A DNA stretch of 64,000 nucleotides from Pancytospora philotis (Eukaryota; Microsporidia), in assembly GCA_023647555.1 (NCBI GenBank), contig JALRLY010000270.1, forward strand, positions 34,706 through 98,705, read 5' to 3'. Positions 35,208 to 43,855 of this stretch are shown piece after piece (within the stretch, counting starts at the first letter, position 1; each line of letters begins with the position of its first letter). The notes under the pieces were generated by a model. The model was not told the DNA's origin. It ran no database searches and was given only the letters and a program-made list of their open reading frames with translations. The translations under genes and the position numbers were made by a program.

Positions 35208-35767
35208 AAGACGCGGGCGGGTGGATGGGAATCCGTTTCTTAAAAATTTGCTGTTCAAATTTTGCCGGCCGGCACAGCGCTGGGCCGTAGAAATGGGTTG
35301 GAACGTTGCGCCACCCAGGGCTATCTGCTAAAGTGGCGCAGCAGCCCTAGGGTGCTGTGTGCGCCAGCTAGCATTTTTCTGCAGTGTTCCACTGCGTAAC
35401 CTGTTAATCGCCTGGGTACCTCTTAGCGATGCGCTGTGAGTCAGGGCATTAACCGCCTCTGGTCTACGGTATGGTTGCCACACAAAGCAGGCATGGGTTT
35501 ACTTTCTATCAAACAACGTAGGTTTTATATTTTAGAAACCGCCTGGCCCGCTAAAGTCCGGGACTGGTGTCAGCTGCCTGTAAAAAACAGTATGGCTAGC
35601 ATGCTAAAAAAGCAGCAGCAAAGTATCTTAGCCTTTTAGCCGATCAGCTTGAAAAATTTTACTCGAACTGCCTCTCGAAGCCCCGCACACGCGGTCGTTA
35701 AGCGTCCGCTCGCTCCATCTGGAACAGCTCATAGCCGTCAGTGGCGTAACCAGCGAAGGCAGGCCGA
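35208..35767. other. spacer with several perfect hairpins, possible RNA
   Basis: No protein gene seen. TGCGCCAC (35307-35314) pairs exactly with GTGGCGCA (35333-35340), and GCAGTG (35381-35386) with CACTGC (35390-35395). AAAGTCCGGGACTGG near 35551 resembles part of an RNase P core but has no supporting context. Confidence 0.35.
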
Positions 35768-36469
35768 TCAAAAAATTAGCGTAGACGGCTTGGAGAGCTC
35801 GATCTCGTCCTCGAGCTCCCTCGAGGCCTCATTTAGGATCTGCTCGCCCACCCGCGGATCGTCCACCTCCGCGTACACCTTGATGAGGTAGTAGTCGTAC
35901 ATCTTCTGCGGCTTCTTCGTGTGTGCTGCGGAGCCGTCGTCCACAAGCCGCGTGAGCTCTACTTTGTAGACGCCGCGGTTGTACTCGTGGACCTCGACCA
36001 GGTTTGTATCAGCGACCTCGTAGCCCAGCTTGAGCAGCAGCCTCTCCGGATGGCAGCCGCCGATAGGCCTCGTCCGGAACACGCTTGTGTTCAGCGTCGT
36101 CGTATTTTTGTTTTTGTCGGGCACTTGGCGTTGGATGATCGTATGCTCGGACGGCGCGCCGCCAGTGCATTGCTGGGGGCTGCTGGCAAAGTGGGCTGCG
36201 CCTGTTGCGCTTCTATCTGCGCCCATCCTGTCCGGCTGCTCGGGGATCTGCTCCAGCCCGGCATGCGCCGCGTAGATGCGGGATCGCGCGCCGTCAGGAA
36301 AGCCGGTACCGTCGCTGCTGGCCGCAGCTGCGCCATCTTCAGCGGACAGCCTGGTATAGAGCAGAACCCGCCTGCCGCTTCTCGTGAACACCCGCTCCAG
36401 CCGGCGGTAGCTGCTGCCGCGCCAGTCTAATTTTTTTTTCGCGAGTCCGTACAGTGCGCATTCTATCAT
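35768..36469 (-). CDS. MED18: Mediator subunit MED18
   Basis: The product has 233 residues. MED18 belongs to the Mediator head module. The N-terminus MIECALYGLAKKKLDWRGSS fits the family opening (ECSLYG), with a strand RVLLYTRLS following. After an 80-residue disordered insertion (about 50-125), the second half reads LLKLGYEVADTNLVEVHEYN, GVYKVELTRLVDDG, KMYDYYLIKVYAEV and a final helix plus EDEIELSKP, matching the MED18 barrel with its LGY, E.V..GYRF and W.L.V.V.V blocks. Head-to-head with E2F, with only 21 bp between the two ATGs. Confidence 0.6.
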   Translation of the reverse strand: MIECALYGLAKKKLDWRGSSYRRLERVFTRSGRRVLLYTRLSAEDGAAAASSDGTGFPDGARSRIYAAHAGLEQIPEQPDRMGADRSATGAAHFASSPQQCTGGAPSEHTIIQRQVPDKNKNTTTLNTSVFRTRPIGGCHPERLLLKLGYEVADTNLVEVHEYNRGVYKVELTRLVDDGSAAHTKKPQKMYDYYLIKVYAEVDDPRVGEQILNEASRELEDEIELSKPSTLIF

Positions 36470-36490
36470 TTGGGATCTAAGCCCCAAAAA

Positions 36491-37066
36491 ATGTTAAGCG
36501 AGCCCGAGAGCACCAGCAGCTCGAAGCGCGATGAGAACTCCCTCTGTACCCTCACACAGCGCTTCATAAAGCTCCTCCGCAAGGCGCCTGACAACCTCAT
36601 CAATATTTCGTTCGCTGCAGACGTGCTTTGTGTCGGCAAGCGGCGGATCTACGACATTGTTAATGTGCTCGAGGGCCTCGGGATGGTGTCCAAGTGGTCG
36701 GTCAACGGGGTGAAGTGGGCCGGGCCGGGGTTCGACGAGATCCTCTCGTCCGACAGCAACGAGGAGTACTACCTGGAGGACGCAGCGAAGGAGCAGCTCT
36801 GCGAGGAGGCTCTTCTCGACTGCGAGATCGAGGAGCTGCAGGACGAGATCGAGAAGCTCTCGCTCGACAAGGTCAACGTGGACAACTCCTTCGTCACGTA
36901 CGACGATCTGCAGGGCCTGGAGATGTTTGCGGACCGCTTTGTGTTTGCGCTGAAGGCCCCGCTCGACAGTGTGATGGACTACCCCAAGTATGATAAGGGC
37001 CGTTATCACGTGAAGATATCGGCGGACGACGGGAAGATATCAGTCTACTATGTAAATGAGATGTAG
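36491..37066 (+). CDS. E2F-type transcription factor
   Basis: The product has 191 residues. The E2F DNA-binding winged helix occupies residues about 17-77: SLCTLTQRFIKLLRKAPDNL, then AADVLCVGKRRIYDIVNVLE and GLGMVSKWSVNGVKWAGPGF. RRIYDIVNVLEG (51-62) is the E2F signature; DP proteins have a different version (RRVYDALNVL). A short coiled coil (EEALLDCEIEELQDEIEKLS) and a small C-terminal domain follow, suitable for dimerisation with a DP partner, which is not in the window. E2F/DP drives S-phase transcription in plants and animals. ATG at 36491 follows AAGCCCCAAAAA. Confidence 0.85.
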   Translation: MLSEPESTSSSKRDENSLCTLTQRFIKLLRKAPDNLINISFAADVLCVGKRRIYDIVNVLEGLGMVSKWSVNGVKWAGPGFDEILSSDSNEEYYLEDAAKEQLCEEALLDCEIEELQDEIEKLSLDKVNVDNSFVTYDDLQGLEMFADRFVFALKAPLDSVMDYPKYDKGRYHVKISADDGKISVYYVNEM

Positions 37067-37492
37067 CATGCACACACCGACAGTTAGCAGCAGCAAGTCT
37101 TTTATTGATAGCAGTTTATCAGTTAAATTAGTTGTATGTATACCATGGAGCGTGTTGCTCGGCACCATTTGGATCAGATGCGCCTGTACTGTGCGATTTG
37201 TTTGCTCCCGAATAGCTCGCAGCTATGTGCTAAGTTTTACGTTTTGCTCACGTCATAGAAATGCTGCAAGCTTTGATGGTGAGTCTGCGTGCCACGTGTC
37301 TGTGCAAACACAACCATGGCGGCGCTAGTGAAGAAAGGTTCTATGAAAACTATAAAGAGCAGACAGCCCGATGAGTATTAGGCACCAGCAGATAAAATGA
37401 TAGGACAGCGCGCTTTTGAATTTCATAAAAGCTGCACTTACAGCACTATCTGGCACAGATCTTGTAACAAATTTAATCCTCGCCACACCACT
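37067..37492. other. spacer between convergent E2F and ABC half-transporter 1
   Basis: No gene seen. Confidence 0.55.
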
Positions 37493-39151
37493 CTACGATC
37501 CCAATTTCTGCAGAAGCGGGCGGAGCTCGTCGTGGGTCCCGATATGCACCGTATTGGAATCGATTAGCATGATGCGATCAAACAGGGCCAGCTGCGACCT
37601 GCGGGTGACGACCATCAGGACGGTCTGCGACTCGCGGGCGAGCACCTTGTTCAGGATCTTGGTGGCCGTCATATTGTTCAGATTGTTGAAGCAGGCATCT
37701 AAAAGAAGCACCGGCGCGTCCTTCAGCAGCTCACGCATCAAATGCACCCGCTGCCGCTGCCCGCCGCTCAGGGACTGGCCGCCCGTCGCAGAAACGTGCT
37801 GGTATCCGTTCTCCATCATCTCAAACGCATCGTGGACGCCGTGCTCAATGCACTGCTCGATAATTTCAGGCTCCTGCAGCGTGTTGCCGATCTTGAGATT
37901 GCTCATCACGCTGCCCGCCAGGTAGGACACGCTCTGCTGCGCGTACGCAATGCTCTCGAGCCCAGCAGCGCAATCGCCCTCGATGCTGATCGTCCCGGAG
38001 TAGTCGACGATCCCGGCAACAGCCTCGAGCAGAAGAGACTTCCCGCTGCCGCTTTCGCCTACAATTGCTATTTTTTCACCGCGTGCGATCTCAGCATTCA
38101 TAACGCTCAGCCACCCGCAAATGCACACATCTGAGAATACGATCGCGGGCGCGCCGGCTCCGCCCGCATGCGTGCGCACCGCTGCGCGTGTGCGCTTGGG
38201 GGCAGCCTTGACGTAGGTCGGGTCGTTCTCGACGGAGTGGAAGAAATAGAAGTACGTGCTGATCTCGAAGATGGCCTGGTACAGCTGCCGCAGGGCGGAG
38301 TAGATGTCGGCAGACAGGCCCACTGCGAAGCCGAGCGTAGTTGGCTGCACGCCCTCCGCGAATGCGATGACAATCCGGGAGACTGCGAACGCCTCGAAAA
38401 TGTCAAAGAACGCATTTATCAGGATCGCATTCAGCTTCTGGGTGTAGTCTGCGCCGGACACGTGCGAAACGAGGCCGCCGGTCTCCCTGGCGGAGCTATC
38501 CGTGAGATCGAACGATTTGATGATGTCGAAGTTCCGCGCGCTGTTGGCCACAGAGGCGTTGAGCGCGAAGCTACCCAGGTAGTAGGCGATCCAGCAGCGC
38601 AGCGCATGTCGGATCAGCAGCGCTGGAACCAAGATATACACAAGCGTCATGACGTTGGTGGCGGCGAAGATGGACCGGTCGAGTCTGTAGAGCGCGACGA
38701 GCGCCTGCAAAGCGAACGCAGCACTCGTAAAGATGCTGAACACCACGCAGTACGCGATGCGCGAGATCGCCTCGGCCCGTTTGATGTGCATCCGGGCCAG
38801 ATGGCTCGGGGCGTGCCGCTTCCTGCTCATCGCGCTGAGCCCCAGCATCTCGCGCTGGGAGAGCTTCAGACACGTTGCGAAGATCCTGCTTATCGAGATG
38901 TCGTGCAGCGCGACGGCAAGGATCGGAAGCAGCTTTGCGCCCATGTACAGCTTTATGAAGGCCTTTTTCGCCGTGTTCTTTGCGATAACCGTCTCCAGCG
39001 CGCGCGACGCCTCGATCTTGAGCATGTTCCCGCACAGTATCAAAAGGCCGGCAGCCGGTGTGATGCACAGAAACGACGCGTTTTCCTTATTGAAGCACAT
39101 GGCGAGGATCTTCCTGATCGAGCTTAGAGCGCCGGTGCTCGGTGCGCCCAT
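37493..39151 (-). CDS. ABC half-transporter 1, with degenerate catalytic site
   Basis: The product has 552 residues, with one membrane domain (about 1-320, roughly six helices) followed by one nucleotide-binding domain, the layout of half-size exporters such as Atm1. Walker A GESGSGKS (365-372) and signature LSGGQRQR (from 461) are intact. In Walker B the catalytic Glu is replaced: LLLDA, with Ala486. The switch histidine is also replaced, VVTRR with Arg517. The D-loop is altered too (NNLN). The protein therefore probably binds ATP but cannot hydrolyse it alone and needs a partner. The start follows AAAAAATTACCGGGCTC. Substrate and membrane (mitosome or plasma membrane) are unknown. Confidence 0.8.
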   Translation of the reverse strand: MGAPSTGALSSIRKILAMCFNKENASFLCITPAAGLLILCGNMLKIEASRALETVIAKNTAKKAFIKLYMGAKLLPILAVALHDISISRIFATCLKLSQREMLGLSAMSRKRHAPSHLARMHIKRAEAISRIAYCVVFSIFTSAAFALQALVALYRLDRSIFAATNVMTLVYILVPALLIRHALRCWIAYYLGSFALNASVANSARNFDIIKSFDLTDSSARETGGLVSHVSGADYTQKLNAILINAFFDIFEAFAVSRIVIAFAEGVQPTTLGFAVGLSADIYSALRQLYQAIFEISTYFYFFHSVENDPTYVKAAPKRTRAAVRTHAGGAGAPAIVFSDVCICGWLSVMNAEIARGEKIAIVGESGSGKSLLLEAVAGIVDYSGTISIEGDCAAGLESIAYAQQSVSYLAGSVMSNLKIGNTLQEPEIIEQCIEHGVHDAFEMMENGYQHVSATGGQSLSGGQRQRVHLMRELLKDAPVLLLDACFNNLNNMTATKILNKVLARESQTVLMVVTRRSQLALFDRIMLIDSNTVHIGTHDELRPLLQKLGS

Positions 39152-39341
39152 GAGCCCGGTAATTTTTTGCAAAATATGGAGAATGGTGTGCAGCTCGGCA
39201 GTGCGATTCAATCTGCATGCGGTTAAGTATACAGATTATAATTCTAGTGCACAATTAATGAATAAATTATGGCTTATCAGTGATTTGCAGAATTAGTCCA
39301 GAAAAATCACAGTGCTGTTGAAGCGCATCCGTCCGCTGCCC

Positions 39342-40907
39342 ATGACTACGAAAATTTTGGTCGTGGGCGCTGGGGGACTCGGATGCGAGCTGCTGAAGAT
39401 GCTGGCGGACGACATGGAGGCCTCCATCACCGTTATAGACCTCGATACCATCGACAGGACCAACCTCAACAGACAGTTTCTGTTCGATGCAGAGTCCGTG
39501 GGAATGAGCAAGGCGCAGGTGGTTGCCGACAAGCTCACGCGGCTGAGGATGAGCAGGGCTGGCGGCGACAACGACGCGCTGCGGATAAAGCCCATTTTTG
39601 GGAATGTGAAGGACTACAAGCGGGTCGATTTCTACAGCCAGTTTGACATCGTGTACAACTGCCTCGACAGCGACGAGGTGCGCTCGTTCGTGAACGCCAG
39701 ATGCAGCCTCGGCGGCGTTCCGATGGTCGATGGCGGCAGCGGCGGCTGGCTCGGGCAGTCTTTCTGCAACAAAATGGAGTGCTTTGACTGTCTCCCCAAG
39801 AAGGGCGGCAACGAGATACCGGTGTGCACGATCCGCGGCATCCCGGCCAAGTTCGAGCACTGCCTCGCCTGGGGGAAGGCGATCGTGGAGGACAAGAACA
39901 TCGAGGCGCTCACGGCCGACTACGCCGCCTACGCGGCAAACTCAGGCAGTGATAGCCCTGTTCCGACAGCTGCTGAGAAGGAGCCGTCGCACAGCCAAGA
40001 CGCTGAGAGCAGCACTGAAAGGCGCGAGATTAACGGGCTGGGTTTGGCTGCGCAGAGCAACCCTGAGGCTGCCGATTCGCAGTATGTGGCAAAGAAATGC
40101 AAGCTCGCTGAGCTGCGGTGCGACAGTTCGTCAGAAGAAGTGCAGGAAGCGAGCTCGACCCGCGATGGCAACAGCACCACCTCCAGCCATTCGGTGCGCT
40201 TCCAAGCGATTCTCGAATGTTCCAGCTCGACAGACGAGGAGCTGATGCCCTCAAACAGCGATAGCGAAGTGGAAATAGCCGAGTCGGGCCCGGGTGCCAG
40301 CACAGCAGCGGCTCCAGAGCTGCCAGCACGGCACGAGGCAGCGCTCTGCCCGTCAAGCCCAGATGAAAGCCTCGAGAGCTTTGTAGATGCGGTTAACGGC
40401 TGCACGGCAGAGAGCGAACTTGCGCTCATTTACCGCCTCGCGCTGTGGAAGGCCAGCAAGTTCACGATCCAGCCGCTCTCTTTCTTCGACAGCCAGACCT
40501 ACGTCCGCAGGATCGTCCCGTCCTTCTGCACGACCAACGCAATCATCGCTTCCCTGATGATTCTGAGCGCCAGGAACTGGCAGAACTACTTCCTCGTGCA
40601 GGGCGAGCTGAAGCTCCTGCAGATTGACCTGAAGGCGCCCAGCGATGCGTGCCTGACCTGCTCTGTGCCCACGTATACCTGCAAATTTGGTTCTGGCTGC
40701 CGCGTCAGGGACTTCCTCAAACGCTTCGGTGCGTTCTCTTTTGTCACGAGCAGCGACATGTACTATTCCCACGATGCTGACCTGCTCAAAACCCTCGATG
40801 GGGAGTTCGGGATGGTCAGCCGGGACGAGAAGGCGCACAGAGTCTACTTCGAGCTTTCTGGTGAGTGCGCCGATAGTCTATTGCTGGATATACAGCGCGT
40901 AAGATGA
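39342..40907 (+). CDS. UBA2: SUMO-activating enzyme subunit Uba2
   Basis: The product has 521 residues. With Aos1, Uba2 activates SUMO. The N-terminal ATP-binding fold has GAGGLG (9-14) and LDTIDRTNLNRQFLF, with RQFLF typical of E1 enzymes. The zinc site is split between CFDC (147-150) and CLTC (437-440), as in Uba2. The catalytic cysteine is Cys162 in VCTIRGIP. Between about 200 and 346 lies a Ser/Glu-rich, apparently disordered insertion in the catalytic-cysteine domain that other family members lack. The rest (VRRIVPSFCTTNAIIASLMI, then a ubiquitin-fold domain) is conserved. ATG at 39342 follows GCTGCCC. Confidence 0.9.
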   Translation: MTTKILVVGAGGLGCELLKMLADDMEASITVIDLDTIDRTNLNRQFLFDAESVGMSKAQVVADKLTRLRMSRAGGDNDALRIKPIFGNVKDYKRVDFYSQFDIVYNCLDSDEVRSFVNARCSLGGVPMVDGGSGGWLGQSFCNKMECFDCLPKKGGNEIPVCTIRGIPAKFEHCLAWGKAIVEDKNIEALTADYAAYAANSGSDSPVPTAAEKEPSHSQDAESSTERREINGLGLAAQSNPEAADSQYVAKKCKLAELRCDSSSEEVQEASSTRDGNSTTSSHSVRFQAILECSSSTDEELMPSNSDSEVEIAESGPGASTAAAPELPARHEAALCPSSPDESLESFVDAVNGCTAESELALIYRLALWKASKFTIQPLSFFDSQTYVRRIVPSFCTTNAIIASLMILSARNWQNYFLVQGELKLLQIDLKAPSDACLTCSVPTYTCKFGSGCRVRDFLKRFGAFSFVTSSDMYYSHDADLLKTLDGEFGMVSRDEKAHRVYFELSGECADSLLLDIQRVR

Positions 40908-41233
40908 TCCGCATGCTTTGCTTTTGTGCTAAAATGCGAGAAATACGACCTTAAATTCTTTGGTAAATGCTGACCCATTAAGTTTCTCCCATAGTCAAAC
41001 TGTCTTAGTTTCTCGAGGCATCTGTATTTGCAAGCAATTACAAATTGAGCATCTGCTTGTGCAACAATCCTGTGCCGTAAAAGCGCTCGCTTCAATAAAC
41101 TAATGTGCAAGCTAAAATAAACAGGAAACCCACTAGGCTGGAAAATAATTTATGGGGAAGGGGCCGCGGTGGCGGGGGATGCGCGCGCGGCGCATGCGTA
41201 AGAACGTAACCGCGCACTGCGGTGGTTCGTAAT
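40908..41233. other. spacer between convergent Uba2 and NOT-box genes
   Basis: No gene seen. Confidence 0.55.
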
Positions 41234-41716
41234 TTACCACGCTCCAGATTTTTCGTCGACGTACGACTCGAGGCTCTCGACGAACTCCTCGTCCAGCACG
41301 ACCTCCCTGATCACCTTGATCCACTCCAGATGGTCGAACACGATGACGCTCCGCTTTTTCCGGTCCGCGACCCTGGGGCAGTTGTGCACAAAATGCTCGA
41401 GCGCGCGCGAGTAGAGGTAGTTCCGCGCGATCAGCTCGTTGTACGCCTTGATCTGTATGTCGGTGTCGTGGAGCGCGTAGAAGATGTAGAACAGCGTTTC
41501 CTCGTGCAGGGACTTGATCGGCACAGACGTAAACAAAAACTGGACGTAGCAGGGCGGATGCAGGCTGCGCGCGAGAGAAAACTGCCGGTTGTAATTTTTA
41601 TAGAAGAGCTTTTGCAGATTCATTTTTGACACTATTTTTCTGAGCTCCGGGACGCTTGGTGACGGCTTCGGCGCGGAGTTGCGCAGGGCCTTCAGCTCGT
41701 CGGCAGTATCCCTCAT
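41234..41716 (-). CDS. CCR4-NOT subunit with NOT2/NOT3/NOT5 box
   Basis: The product has 160 residues. The C-terminal 110 residues are a NOT box: LHPPCYVQFLFTSVPIKSLH, ETLFYIFYALHDTDIQIKAY, NELIARNYLYSRALEHFVHN and a final IVFDHLEWIKVIREVVLDEE segment. In the family the LFYIFY, Q..AA..L and YHK..-W positions correspond. NOT2, NOT3 and NOT5 use this box to dimerise in the CCR4-NOT deadenylase complex; which of them this is cannot be decided, because NOT3/5 normally have an additional long N-terminal domain that is absent here, which favours NOT2. The frame is open to 41935; ATG at 41716 is chosen for the AAAAATTG element 6 nt upstream. Confidence 0.7.
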   Translation of the reverse strand: MRDTADELKALRNSAPKPSPSVPELRKIVSKMNLQKLFYKNYNRQFSLARSLHPPCYVQFLFTSVPIKSLHEETLFYIFYALHDTDIQIKAYNELIARNYLYSRALEHFVHNCPRVADRKKRSVIVFDHLEWIKVIREVVLDEEFVESLESYVDEKSGAW

Positions 41717-42148
41717 GGGATACAATTTTTGTGGCGCAATCTTCTGCGGCGCATGGCCTACCGCCGGGCACGCTGTGGCGCGGGCGGTCTTTCGCGGGCG
41801 CATGGGCCTGCCGGCGACCGGGCCTTTGTTTGTTTCGTCTTCGCGGGCTGCGCGTTGACCGTGGACAGAAGCTACGGTCCCGGGGCTGGCCAAGTTTGCA
41901 GGCCGAGACCGGCCATTTCTCACACCGCGCATCACATTCTTTCAGACTGTGGATGCAGCCGCAGGGAGCCCCGCCCATACTATGGCTCTGCTGTTAGACA
42001 GTGCATCGCGGTCTGCCATCTGCAAATTGCTTGTTTACTATTTGCTGCTCGGTGTGATTGCTGTACGCCACGACCCCAGGCTCCCGCTGGAGGCCTTTCC
42101 GCCAAACGACCATCGATTGTGACTAATTACACCCAGAACGACTCGATT
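41717..42148. other. spacer between divergent NOT and 487-residue genes
   Basis: GC-rich upstream region holding AAAAATTG (41723-41730) for NOT. A longer NOT N-terminus up to 41935 cannot be excluded. Confidence 0.45.
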
Positions 42149-42156
42149 AAATTTTT
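42149..42156 (+). promoter_or_regulatory. AAATTTTT element upstream of the 487-residue orphan
   Basis: 10 nt before the ATG, followed by ACTCTACCCC. Confidence 0.5.
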
Positions 42157-42166
42157 ACTCTACCCC

Positions 42167-43630
42167 ATGGCTGCCGGGTATTTGATGGTCCTGTGCCGAT
42201 TTTTGCTTATGACGTGGTTCTTCCTGAGGCAGCTGCGGTTCACTGCCGTTCGTAACGGCCTGCGGCGGCTCACCGCGTGGCGCGAGAGGCTCGAGCATGA
42301 GGCGGACGCGCAGGAGCGAGCACGGAGGATCCGCGAGGTCGAGGATGTGGAGAAGCTTACCGCTGCACTGACCAAATATCTGACGACGGATGTGTGCCTT
42401 TGCCTTTTGGATATGCGTTCGAACCTCAGCGGCTTGCGTAAGTTGATTAGTGGCATCATGAAGCGGTTCGCGCTACTCACACACCAGTCGAATTCTGCCG
42501 TGGAAACAGCCCTGAAAATACGCTGCAGCGATGTCTTAAATAAACTGGAGTTCGTGGCACGAGTTGGCACGGCCAGCAATGGACTGTTGCAAGAGGCGGA
42601 GATAGGCAGGATTATCGCGGGGCTGCGTAAGCTGGATGTGAAGTCGTGCGCTGCACAAGCTCTGCGCGATGGAAACGCGAACATGGAGGCACTCACGGAC
42701 ATCGAGCACAGTCTGCAAAAGGCTTATACTAAGCTGTCCAAGAACAACCGGCGCATTCGCGAGATCAAAAGCAAATACGCGCACGCCAAGTTCATCGGGC
42801 TCGCCGAGGAGACCGTATCCAACGCCATGCGAGATATCGATGCATACGCAGATACAATTAGCAGCGGAATACTGGCGTGCATCAAGATTGACTTCCTCAG
42901 CAAGTTCAAAGCGAACAGCCACGGCTTCGATTCTGCGCGCTACGGCAGCAGACTCGAGGCCACCTGGGCCAGGCTGAAAAAGCTCTGCAAAGATGCGCGG
43001 ATGGCTGTTAAGAATAACAAGTGTGCAATCAGAGATATAGTCAGCAAAATGGAAGGCGAGCAGGCCACGAACCGGAACTTCCAGCAGATGCTCGTGCGCT
43101 TGGTCCACCGTACCAGTTGTGCGGAAATAGAGCAGAGTCTGCGTGAGACGCATAACTACGCCTGTCAGATTGCTAGATATTACACCACTGAACTGCTCCT
43201 GAGCGATACACGCCTTAGCTGCTACATCGAAAACTGCTTTGTTTTCAACGAAGGCACACCTGCGACCGCATTCTACGAGCTCAAAGGCGGAGGCAACGAG
43301 CGCAGGTGTATAATAACGAAGGCGGAAAAGTCCGGCTGTATGGGGAACGATCGCGTCGATCGCGTATCACTGCTCAGTGAAGCTTTCGATTTCTGCTATA
43401 GGGACTACCACGGAATCCACGGCGAGTGGTACACCTGCTTCATCGACCCCAATTTATGCGATGAAAACTTGCTCCGGCACCGGCGTATCGGCTCTAAGGA
43501 AACAGTGATTCCCTGCTGGTACCATGCAGTTGCGAAGCTAGGCTGGCTCTATGTGTACGTAACGCATGTGGAAGAGCTAATAGTTGCCAGTATCATGCGT
43601 TTCTTCCAGAGATATTATAGTTCTAAGTAA
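42167..43630 (+). CDS. unrecognised membrane-anchored helical protein
   Basis: The product has 487 residues. No family recognised. One hydrophobic segment at residues 5-22 (YLMVLCRFLLMTWFFLRQL) acts as a signal anchor, followed by about 330 residues of predicted helix with coiled-coil character (RRLTAWRERLEHEADAQERA; LTDIEHSLQKAYTKLSKNNR). The C-terminal 130 residues are less helical and contain conserved-looking cysteines (YIENCFVFNEG, CFIDPNLC). Codon bias is weaker than in housekeeping genes, as for other lineage-specific genes here. Topology is likely type II, but the compartment is unknown. Confidence 0.65.
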   Translation: MAAGYLMVLCRFLLMTWFFLRQLRFTAVRNGLRRLTAWRERLEHEADAQERARRIREVEDVEKLTAALTKYLTTDVCLCLLDMRSNLSGLRKLISGIMKRFALLTHQSNSAVETALKIRCSDVLNKLEFVARVGTASNGLLQEAEIGRIIAGLRKLDVKSCAAQALRDGNANMEALTDIEHSLQKAYTKLSKNNRRIREIKSKYAHAKFIGLAEETVSNAMRDIDAYADTISSGILACIKIDFLSKFKANSHGFDSARYGSRLEATWARLKKLCKDARMAVKNNKCAIRDIVSKMEGEQATNRNFQQMLVRLVHRTSCAEIEQSLRETHNYACQIARYYTTELLLSDTRLSCYIENCFVFNEGTPATAFYELKGGGNERRCIITKAEKSGCMGNDRVDRVSLLSEAFDFCYRDYHGIHGEWYTCFIDPNLCDENLLRHRRIGSKETVIPCWYHAVAKLGWLYVYVTHVEELIVASIMRFFQRYYSSK

Positions 43631-43842
43631 ATTAATAAGGTTAATCTTACAATAATGGCACAGTCCCACAATAATTGCTCATTTTGGCCCTTGAGTTTAA
43701 GCAGAAAGAAATTTTGCATTACATGGGTCTTAAAGCGGCATATTACACAGGTATTGCTTTCTCACAGGTGCCTATGAAGGCAAACGGCCACCACAGCAGC
43801 GGCCCGGCCAGCCACCCCCATCCCATGTACAAAGTCTCAGGG

Positions 43843-43850
43843 AAAATTTT
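43843..43850 (+). promoter_or_regulatory. AAAATTTT element upstream of ProRS
   Basis: Followed by CCCCA and the ATG at 43856. Confidence 0.5.
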
Positions 43851-43855
43851 CCCCA

